IMG/VR virus record: IMGVR_UViG_3300022752_000453
Span: 1 to 21,340 of that record
DNA: 21,340 bases
DNA from: a virus
Reading direction: 5' to 3' (one strand)
Positions 14,739 to 21,340 of the stretch are shown here, piece after piece. The notes below the pieces were generated by a model. The model ran no database searches and had not been told where the DNA came from. It saw nothing but the letters and a program-made list of their open reading frames with translations. Positions within the stretch are counted from its first letter, which is position 1; every line of letters begins with the position of its first letter. The position numbers were made by a program, and so were the translations under genes.

Positions 14739-17039
14739 ATGCAAATCGCGCTATCCTTAACCATTAACCTTACTACAAAAAAGGGGTTTTTTACCGACAT
14801 AACCGACTATGCGGGATCAAACGTAAACGTGGCTTTACTTAATGCTACGGGGAGCGTAGATTACAGCGAACAGGGTACACTACTTGGCACACTCCCAATC
14901 AACCTTGGGGGTGCGCCATCTACCCGCGTGTCCCCAGAATTTGATTTGGTTTTAGACGCAAACGGAGAGGTTGCGAATATTAGTTATTCCGCTGTTTATA
15001 CAGTTAGTTATAACTTCACAACCCTTACGGAAGGCGCGGCTCCAGACGAAATATTTATTGGTAATGGCACTTTCGGGTCTAGTTATCAAGGCTTCCCTGC
15101 GGGAACGACTATTGTGATTCCGTCAATATCCCCAAGCCCAGGAAAAATCGTAAGCACTTCGGTTGACGATAGTAATATTTTGTTATTGACAACCACTACG
15201 TCTGTATCGAATGTTAGTTTAGCTAGCAGAGCCGTTAACGCAACATTACCATCCTCGAATTTTGCATGGACTTACGCGGGGTGCAATTTGGTTGAATCAA
15301 AATCGTCTTTGGTTGCCGATTGCGACTACGGAGACTTTGGTACGTTTACCGTTTCAAATGAAACGAACGTAACAGGCGTAACTATAAATGACTTGACCGC
15401 TGAAATAAGTTATCCAGGATGGACTAATCAGCCGTTAATAACCGTAACATCTCTTCCTTACACCAACAACACTCTTGCCACGGGAACTTATTCTGTTACC
15501 CTGACTCAAGAGATTGAAAAGGACATGGGAGGGGATTTAATCGTTAATTACACGTCTGAATCCGTTCAAGAGTTCAAGGTCAGTTGCATAGGTTCTTTGT
15601 GTGGCATAAATGATTGTATTGAGAATTTAAGAAAAGCTCACGAACAAGAGCTTCTTGCTAACAAGATAAGCAAGTACCAAGTGTATGTGGACAATATACT
15701 TATGTATTACATGGAGGCTCAAAACTACAGAGCCTGCGGGGAAATGGATAAGTATCGTTTGGAAATAGACAAGATAGAACAGCAACTTGACGCATCAGGT
15801 TGTGACTGTGGATGTTGCGACGAGGACCAATATAAGTGGGTGCAAAACACAAGTGCCGACGCAATTAACATACTTGCGGCTATAACCCAACTACAAGAAG
15901 ATGTTGACGCGGTAGAAAATGATATAACAATTATACAAGGAGATGTTTCCGAGCTGCAAATTGATTTAAACACAGTAGAAACCACAGCGGTCTTTACGGC
16001 AAATAATGGCATAACGAAAAGTGGAACGAATGTAGAACTTGGTGGAACGTTAACTAAAAACACCACCATCAACACAAGTACATTCGACTTCATTGTGTCG
16101 TCTGCGCCTACGGGAGATTTCATCATTAACAAAACAGCGACAAGCGCCACGGCTCAAACAACGGTATTAACATTAAAAGAAACGTACTCCGCGCCATTTC
16201 AATCTGGCAGCGGAATCAACATTGATTTTGTTAGCGATGCCGGGGGCTTTAATTACGCTAAGATTTTCGCTAAATACCTTGACGCTGGCAATAACACAGC
16301 ATTTAGTTTTTGTGTAGCAAATGACGGAGACCCTGCGGACACTTCATTCCCCGCATTTGAGATATACACCGACCCTGTGGATCTTCTTTACAAAATAAAA
16401 GCGAACAACTACGGAGATGGAAACATTGTTGATAATACGGTTTCTTACTTATTAGGCGTAAAAACAGACGGAAACATTGTAGAGGTAGCAAAAAGCACCC
16501 TCGGAACAGTAACCGCTGCTAATAATGGTCTCACTCTATCTGGCACGACAGCTAAGTTGGGTGGCGCATTAAATCAAGCGACCACAATAACAGTAAGCAA
16601 CACCAATACACTTACGCTTTCTGGTATCTTGAGTGTTACGGGAACTTACAATAAAACACTCGTTGTTGACAGCGCGGGCAAAATTTTTGCTGCGACGCCC
16701 TCCCCGGAGGTAAGGGTAAACGCTTACATAGTTAGACAAACAGGGACTTCCGCTCCCACCATAGATGAAACTCTAAAAGAAGACGTCCCTTCTGTTACAT
16801 TTACATACGCAAACTTGGGGTATTACGGCATTCAATTGCCATCGTCAATACCATTTGGAAAAACTGTTGTAACCATAACAAGTTACGGAGACCCAAGCGG
16901 CAAGGCCGCAATCACACAAAGCGTAGAGTATCCGGCGAATTTGGCTACATCTTTAGGAAAGTTGTACACAGCGGATGTAAATGGTTTATTGGCTAACGGC
17001 CTATTAAATGCAATAATCAAATTTGAGTTCTACTCGTGA
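14739..17039 (+). CDS. Fibre/spike-like virion protein with Cys-rich hairpin and repeats
   Basis: 766 residues with modular layout. Residues 1-280 are Thr/Ser/Asn/Val-rich beta sandwich-like sequence. Residues 284-363 form a cysteine-rich helical segment (CGINDC, then RACGEMDK, then GCDCGCCDED). Residues about 381-414 are a coiled coil (LQEDVDAVENDITIIQGDVS) of the kind that trimerises fibres. After it come two related repeats of about 26 residues (NGITKSGTNVELGGTLTKNT and NGLTLSGTTAKLGGALNQAT) and a C-terminal domain from about 655 (beta-rich, ending IIKFEFYS) that could bind a receptor or seal the trimer. It is likely a head fibre or tail appendage used to contact the host. Which of the two cannot be decided from sequence. 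No enzyme motif is seen. Confidence 0.7.
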   Translation: MQIALSLTINLTTKKGFFTDITDYAGSNVNVALLNATGSVDYSEQGTLLGTLPINLGGAPSTRVSPEFDLVLDANGEVANISYSAVYTVSYNFTTLTEGAAPDEIFIGNGTFGSSYQGFPAGTTIVIPSISPSPGKIVSTSVDDSNILLLTTTTSVSNVSLASRAVNATLPSSNFAWTYAGCNLVESKSSLVADCDYGDFGTFTVSNETNVTGVTINDLTAEISYPGWTNQPLITVTSLPYTNNTLATGTYSVTLTQEIEKDMGGDLIVNYTSESVQEFKVSCIGSLCGINDCIENLRKAHEQELLANKISKYQVYVDNILMYYMEAQNYRACGEMDKYRLEIDKIEQQLDASGCDCGCCDEDQYKWVQNTSADAINILAAITQLQEDVDAVENDITIIQGDVSELQIDLNTVETTAVFTANNGITKSGTNVELGGTLTKNTTINTSTFDFIVSSAPTGDFIINKTATSATAQTTVLTLKETYSAPFQSGSGINIDFVSDAGGFNYAKIFAKYLDAGNNTAFSFCVANDGDPADTSFPAFEIYTDPVDLLYKIKANNYGDGNIVDNTVSYLLGVKTDGNIVEVAKSTLGTVTAANNGLTLSGTTAKLGGALNQATTITVSNTNTLTLSGILSVTGTYNKTLVVDSAGKIFAATPSPEVRVNAYIVRQTGTSAPTIDETLKEDVPSVTFTYANLGYYGIQLPSSIPFGKTVVTITSYGDPSGKAAITQSVEYPANLATSLGKLYTADVNGLLANGLLNAIIKFEFYS
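15996..16073 (+). repeat. Fibre repeat, copy 1
   Basis: Encodes a 26-residue unit with core NGITKSGTNVELGGTLT directly after the coiled coil. It matches copy 2 at about half its positions (ANNG, SGT, LGG and TTI shared). Confidence 0.65.
16515..16592 (+). repeat. Fibre repeat, copy 2
   Basis: Encodes a 26-residue unit with core NGLTLSGTTAKLGGALN, about 170 residues after copy 1. The two units frame a beta-rich block, which points to a duplicated shaft element. Confidence 0.65.
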
Positions 17040-17743
17040 CCACAACCTTAGAAGAAATATACAAGGACGTATTATTCCGCTCTGGTAAAGACCTCCGCGG
17101 CGGATACATAACCCCTGAGAACTTCAACCTTGCCATCAAGGTAGTGAACGAAAGGTTTATGAACCAACTTGTAGACAACTTCGAGACATCAAAGGAAGTA
17201 ACAAAGGACTTACAACCCTTCATCAAAACTCTTGGTAGTCCTCAATACCCTGCATTAGAGTTCACGCCCGTTTTCGCGGGAGATGACAAAAAGGGCGGAT
17301 ACGCGGACATCCCAGACGACATGTGGTACGAGGCAACGGCAAGTTACCTTTCGTTGTTAAACAACGGGTGTTCGGTTGACTCCGAGTACAGAACGGTAGA
17401 GTTTGTTTCTCAGCACGAGTTTGACGCAAAGATGCGTAGCTCGATAACAAGCCCCGTTGACAACCCAGAGGAGAACGACCCGATACTTGTTAATAGGAAC
17501 AATCTTTATTACATCTATCCATTCATAAGAAGGATTAGTTTTACTTACATCAAGACCCCGACTCAACCAGTGTACGCTTATACGATTTCTAACGGAATTC
17601 CTGTTTACGACCCCGCCACGAGCGTTCAGTTCGAGTACCCCGAAACTTGCGTGGACACTCTTACCGACATGATTAAAACATACATCGCGGTTGGAATTGA
17701 GAGCCAATGGAACATACAAACTCAAATGCCTAGTAAATTATGA
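17036..17743 (+). CDS. Ring/tail-tube-like structural protein (first of three)
   Basis: 235 residues. It has helical termini and a beta-rich middle, with RISFTYIKTPTQPVYAYTI (about 162-180) and VYDPATSVQFEYPETCVDTL (about 185-204), then a C-terminal helix TDMIKTYIAVGIES. This layout (N-terminal helices, beta domain, C-terminal helix) is that of the small ring or adaptor proteins stacked below the portal in crAss-like and related short-tailed phages. It starts with GTG inside the fibre stop (GTGA) and its stop overlaps the next ATG, so the ring genes are translated as a unit. The assignment is by layout and order. Confidence 0.6.
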   Translation: MTTTLEEIYKDVLFRSGKDLRGGYITPENFNLAIKVVNERFMNQLVDNFETSKEVTKDLQPFIKTLGSPQYPALEFTPVFAGDDKKGGYADIPDDMWYEATASYLSLLNNGCSVDSEYRTVEFVSQHEFDAKMRSSITSPVDNPEENDPILVNRNNLYYIYPFIRRISFTYIKTPTQPVYAYTISNGIPVYDPATSVQFEYPETCVDTLTDMIKTYIAVGIESQWNIQTQMPSKL

Positions 17744-18321
17744 TAACCAAAAGGCAGGCAATAGAGCTTATTCAGCACAGGCTTTCGGGAGGAGACACCC
17801 CCGAAGATTTGAGAAAACTTTACCCAAGGTCAATCATATCTCGTGTACTTAACCTTGCCCTTGCCGACGCGGTAACAAGGGATACATATTTGGCTAACGA
17901 GATGGCGATGAACTACACCTTCACGCCACAAATTGACACAAACGGAAGTTACATAACACTAAACCCAAGACCAATAAGCGGGACTCTTTCGATATACACT
18001 ATTGAGGACGAGTCAACCAATGATAATTCATACATCATCCAAACCAAGGCGGAGGCGCAAGCCCTGTCTGTTTTAAGGGGCGGAAACAAAAACGCGGCAA
18101 TCCTTTTCAACGACAAGATTCGTTTTAACAGAAAGCCCGTAGGAGACGTAACGGTAAGCATGATTCCGAACGTCTATCAAATGGGTGAGGACGATGCGCT
18201 TATAGTGCCGAACGCGGAAATGGCATTGTTTACCATGTGCCTGCAAGTTCTTTCTTCGCCTCAGTTCCAAGACGAGCTGAACAATAGTGTGCAAGACGCT
18301 CCTCAACAACCTAGACAATGA
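17740..18321 (+). CDS. Ring/tail-tube-like structural protein (second of three)
   Basis: 193 residues with the same helix-beta-helix build as its neighbours: an N-terminal helix (RQAIELIQHRLSG), a beta middle with NPRPISGTLSIYTIED, GGNKNAAILFNDKIRFNRKP and VGDVTVSMIPNVYQ, then a C-terminal helix (AEMALFTMCLQVLSS) and a Gln/Pro-rich tail. It overlaps the genes on both sides by 4 bases (ATGA). Probably another ring between portal and distal tail; no motif gives its exact level in the stack. Confidence 0.6.
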   Translation: MITKRQAIELIQHRLSGGDTPEDLRKLYPRSIISRVLNLALADAVTRDTYLANEMAMNYTFTPQIDTNGSYITLNPRPISGTLSIYTIEDESTNDNSYIIQTKAEAQALSVLRGGNKNAAILFNDKIRFNRKPVGDVTVSMIPNVYQMGEDDALIVPNAEMALFTMCLQVLSSPQFQDELNNSVQDAPQQPRQ

Positions 18322-19046
18322 CCATAAAGAATATAAAATACATAGCAACCTCCGCGTTGTATAGGCTTGGCAAGAACCCAACGGGGCGGGAATTAAATTG
18401 GATGATTCAAGTCGCTATTGATTATCTCTCTGAAAAAGCCCCAATGGACGGCAATGTTTCTTTGAAAACTATTACCGCCAAGATAGACACAGGGGCAAGG
18501 GTATTTACATTACCCCAGGATTGCATGAGGATAACCAAAATTGGACTCAAATCAGGCAGACGTGTTTGGACATTAACCCCCGACACGAGCCTCTCATTTC
18601 CCGACGTATTCACTTGTGAGACCGATACCGACGACCCTGTTGTTGCGGAGGGAATGTTTCCTTTTGGGTACTTTGGGTATTTTTACAATCAACCGGCATA
18701 CACCGTGGGCGGGGGAAGAAATGTTAATTATTATAGGATGGACGGAAGGAACGTGGTATTTGACCAAAACATCCCCGACGGGCAGTTGATTATAGAATAC
18801 TTCTCCAACGGATCAGACATTGATGAGAATACACTCATAGAAGTTGCTTACGCAGAGCCTTTTAGGCTATATTTGATGAGCGAATATTGTTTCCATCGAG
18901 GAGGTCCGAACGACATGTCAAAGTACAAAGAATTGCAACTTCAATACGAGGCAGCACAATGGAGTTCAAACATCCTAGTTAAGGCTCCGCGCCTGAGTGA
19001 AATGATAGACGCTCTTGCACAGAGTTCTGAATTTAACTTAGGATAA
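18318..19046 (+). CDS. Ring/adaptor protein, P22 gp4 / T7 gp11-like position (third of three)
   Basis: 242 residues. N-terminal helices (YIATSALYRLGKNPTGRELNWMIQVAIDYL) lead to a beta domain with FTLPQDCMRITKIGLKSGRR (about 55-74), then MDGRNVVFDQNIPDGQLIIEY (about 136-156), and a long C-terminal helix (PNDMSKYKELQLQYEAAQWS). A 'LP.D...I..I' strand and 'I.I.Y' strand flanked by terminal helices are what one sees in tail-tubular/head-to-tail adaptor proteins of podoviruses. Its stop shares a base with the start of the muzzle gene (TAATG), consistent with the adjoining parts of one tail machine. Confidence 0.65.
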   Translation: MTIKNIKYIATSALYRLGKNPTGRELNWMIQVAIDYLSEKAPMDGNVSLKTITAKIDTGARVFTLPQDCMRITKIGLKSGRRVWTLTPDTSLSFPDVFTCETDTDDPVVAEGMFPFGYFGYFYNQPAYTVGGGRNVNYYRMDGRNVVFDQNIPDGQLIIEYFSNGSDIDENTLIEVAYAEPFRLYLMSEYCFHRGGPNDMSKYKELQLQYEAAQWSSNILVKAPRLSEMIDALAQSSEFNLG

Positions 19047-21340
19047 TGAACTACGGAGAAGAAATTGTTTTTACAGGCGGTATAAACTCGGACGATGAAG
19101 CAAGGGTTGTTCCAAAAGGGGATTACCGCGACTTCCAATATTGCAGATTAGGCGAGGTTTCCGGAAAGGGTTTCTGCGTTGTTACATCGCAGGGAACAAA
19201 AGAGGTTTTTAATGAAACTCTAACAGAAAACTACAAGATACTTGGGGGCGCAACGTGGGAAAAACAAAACGCTATAATTTATTTTGTTTACAGAAACATC
19301 GGGGCAGACCAAATATGGATGTATGACATTGCGACGGAAAGCCACACTCTTATAATAGAGTCAACTATATTAGACCTCTCTCCAGACTATCCAATTTACC
19401 ACGCAAACATAATTGACGATATATTAAAATGGACGGACGGAAAGTGGAATGATTCTGTTTATATGTACTCCGACCTTACGGGTAACAGAGCCTTTAACCC
19501 TCCGTATCAGATAAACATTCAAAAGGCTTTGGATGGCTTTTACGCGGGAATAGAGAATGAACTCCGAACATTTGACGCAGTAAAGTGGCCATTTGACCCA
19601 CCCGCTTGCGCGTATGGAACTGACGCCGAAAGGGTTGATAATAAGCTCAGAAGAAAGCTGTTTAAGTTTATGGTTCAACCCATATACGAAAACGGAGAGA
19701 CGGGCGTTTGGTCAATGTATTCTAACCTTCCAATCCCAACCGTAAACGAGCTTGTAACGGGAACAAACTGGCTCGACCCAAAGACCGACAACGTCATTTA
19801 TGTAAGATTCAATACAGGCCCGAAAAACGTAAGAAAGATAAACGTAGCGGTACAACAATTTGACGAAACGTCTTACGGGGCAGAGCCTAATTTCGGTACA
19901 TTCTTACAGTTAAACAAGGATGTAGATAGCATTGCGGATAACGTAGAGTATGTAGTTAGTTTTTACGGCGACGCGGCATTAAGTCAAATCGCTGACTTAT
20001 TCAAGAACTACGATAGGCTTCCTATCGAGGCGAATTGCCAAGACTTTCTCCCGACCAATCAGCTAGCTTATGTAAACTTTAGGGAGGGCTTTGACAAGGA
20101 CGTTATAATTGACGCAAGCGCATCATATACCAAGACTTATATTGACTACTCCCCCACGGCAAGCGATATATTTATCGGGGTCAACCCAGCCTCAAACTCG
20201 GTTGAGTTGCCCGCTAAATTTCAAAAGATATACATAACCACGGAAACTTTTAGGACGGAGATAAACTCAACGTCTTTTTCGCCTGGAGACACTTATACCT
20301 CAACCCTTTTCGCTTGTGAATTAGACGGAACGACCTACGATCCTCCGTTAGAGTTTAATGTTCAATACACCATAACACAGGCCGATTACTCAAATGCATT
20401 AGCGGTAGGGAGTCAATGGGATGCGGAGAAATACCTTTTGGACAAAATAGTGAGCCAGTGGTGTCTTCAAATGGAAGAACAAGAGCCACTACCCTCTCTT
20501 GGTTTGACTGTGGATTATTCAGAGCAAACAATTACGCCCGCGCCCCCATATAGTTTACTTAGCGGTGGAAAATACTTTGAGGTTGAGATTAAAAACGGGG
20601 CAAGCAACGGGGGTGCGTTTTCGGAAAGAACCCTGTGTGGTCTTGGCACTGCGTATTTCAGCAATCTACCCGACCCCCTGATAGACGAGCCAATACCATA
20701 TAACAACCCACCAATAACAAGCCTAAGACCAAACGGAGTGGTAACATCCCTCAAGAAAGGGGCGAGGCATCAGTTTGGAATTGTTTACGGGGATAGGGCT
20801 TATAGAGATGGAACGGTCTATACTTCACAAGACATGGAGACCTTTGTAAAGTGGCCAAGTGACGAAGATAGAGACATGGACGCTCAAGGCAACGTAACTA
20901 ACGAAAGACCCTATTACGTCAAGCCTGTAATACAAATCAACCATCAGCCACCAGTTTGGGCAACGAAGTATTGGATTGTTGCCCGTCAAAACACTCAAAT
21001 AGGTGACTTCGGGCAATTCGCTTTAACTTATAACGAGGATGGCTCTTCGGCTATAACAACCGAGAGCGACGGAAAATACAGGGTTTATTTAGACAATTAC
21101 TACGAAAACAACAACTTAGGAGCCACCATAAACTATCAGATACAAAGAGGAGATGTTGTAAGATTTTTGTGGCAAACCCCAAAAGGCATTTACTACGGTA
21201 TGGATATGACCGACAATGTCGAGGGGGATATTTTATATTACACCGACTACATTGAACTTGAGGTGCTAGACTACGACCCCGGCGAGGCGGGCGGAAGACA
21301 GTCTATCTACGTTTCAAGAATGAATAAAAACTTAATAAGC
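19046..21340 (+). CDS. Muzzle / tail-stabilisation-like protein, truncated by the window edge
   Basis: An open frame from ATG 19046 runs 765 codons to the last base without a stop, so the gene continues past the window. The N-terminus has FTGGINSDDEARVVPKGDYR (9-28), the GG.N.D..ARVV..GDYR pattern of tail-hub proteins in crAss-like and related Bacteroidota phages. Residues about 200-231 contain LRRKLFKFMVQPIYENGETG and VWSMYSNLPIPT, corresponding to the 'FRYRY.Y..GE.S.WS..S..P' pattern of the same group. Several extended beta domains follow, as expected for the large protein at the distal end of a short tail that closes the channel and contacts cargo. No enzymatic motif was seen in the visible part. 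Real length is unknown. Confidence 0.75.
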   Translation, partial: MNYGEEIVFTGGINSDDEARVVPKGDYRDFQYCRLGEVSGKGFCVVTSQGTKEVFNETLTENYKILGGATWEKQNAIIYFVYRNIGADQIWMYDIATESHTLIIESTILDLSPDYPIYHANIIDDILKWTDGKWNDSVYMYSDLTGNRAFNPPYQINIQKALDGFYAGIENELRTFDAVKWPFDPPACAYGTDAERVDNKLRRKLFKFMVQPIYENGETGVWSMYSNLPIPTVNELVTGTNWLDPKTDNVIYVRFNTGPKNVRKINVAVQQFDETSYGAEPNFGTFLQLNKDVDSIADNVEYVVSFYGDAALSQIADLFKNYDRLPIEANCQDFLPTNQLAYVNFREGFDKDVIIDASASYTKTYIDYSPTASDIFIGVNPASNSVELPAKFQKIYITTETFRTEINSTSFSPGDTYTSTLFACELDGTTYDPPLEFNVQYTITQADYSNALAVGSQWDAEKYLLDKIVSQWCLQMEEQEPLPSLGLTVDYSEQTITPAPPYSLLSGGKYFEVEIKNGASNGGAFSERTLCGLGTAYFSNLPDPLIDEPIPYNNPPITSLRPNGVVTSLKKGARHQFGIVYGDRAYRDGTVYTSQDMETFVKWPSDEDRDMDAQGNVTNERPYYVKPVIQINHQPPVWATKYWIVARQNTQIGDFGQFALTYNEDGSSAITTESDGKYRVYLDNYYENNNLGATINYQIQRGDVVRFLWQTPKGIYYGMDMTDNVEGDILYYTDYIELEVLDYDPGEAGGRQSIYVSRMNKNLIS

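Noticed and set aside
1-21340. tRNA genes, CRISPR arrays, integrase or insertion sequences
   Set aside because: No cloverleaf, regular repeat-spacer pattern, recombinase motif or terminal inverted repeats were seen; nearly all bases are in phage genes.
1-21340. In-frame stop reassignment within this window
   Set aside because: All main genes run full length under the standard code, so no sense use of TAG or TGA is needed here.

Overview
The window is a contiguous piece of a tailed double-stranded DNA phage genome, or a prophage-like copy of one, that infects a member of the Bacteroidota. Three things point to that host. First, the intergenic regions carry the Bacteroidota promoter signature (-7 TAnnTTTG, in one case with TTG exactly 20 bp upstream). 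Second, starts lack Shine-Dalgarno motifs and are preceded by A-rich leaders. Third, the primase has the BT4734/VirE-type N-terminal domain common in Bacteroidota elements. The order and character of the structural genes (TerL, portal, scaffold, major capsid, fibre, three ring/tail-tube-like proteins, very large 'muzzle'/tail-stabilisation protein) suggest a short-tailed virus related to the crAss-like phages (Crassvirales) or a neighbouring podovirus lineage. This placement rests on recalled family features, not on a search.

Left arm (1-3921, minus strand): a replication module read leftwards. In transcription order it holds a two-domain replication initiator/helicase-loader-like protein, a primase-helicase fusion, a single-stranded DNA-binding protein with a DDDLPF tail, a DnaA domain IV-like protein without an ATPase domain, and a gene running off the left edge. 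The initiator gene contains an AT-rich tract next to three ACCGAC hexamers, in its inter-domain linker; this resembles the placement of the lambda origin inside gene O.

Divergent control region (3922-4129): it holds a leftward TAnnTTTG box, a roughly 105-nt structured RNA ending in an intrinsic-terminator-like hairpin just before the initiator start codon, a DnaA-box-like 9-mer, an imperfect palindrome covering the rightward -33 element, and a near-consensus rightward promoter placed so close to the first gene that its mRNA may be leaderless.

Right arm (4130 to the end, plus strand): a packaging and virion module. It opens with a mini-GroES-like protein, two small unknown proteins, and a 267-residue protein that looks like two fused Cpn10/GroES domains. 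A gene of unknown role and the large terminase follow. A second phage promoter precedes portal, scaffold and major capsid genes, which end at a strong terminator. After it come an unknown 311-residue protein, a modular fibre/spike-like protein with a cysteine-rich hairpin, three ring-like proteins with overlapping ORFs, and the partial muzzle protein, still open at the right edge. Most genes in both arms abut or overlap by 1-44 bases. The most noteworthy elements are the cluster of three Cpn10-like domains upstream of the capsid genes, the structured leader/ncRNA, and the candidate in-gene origin.
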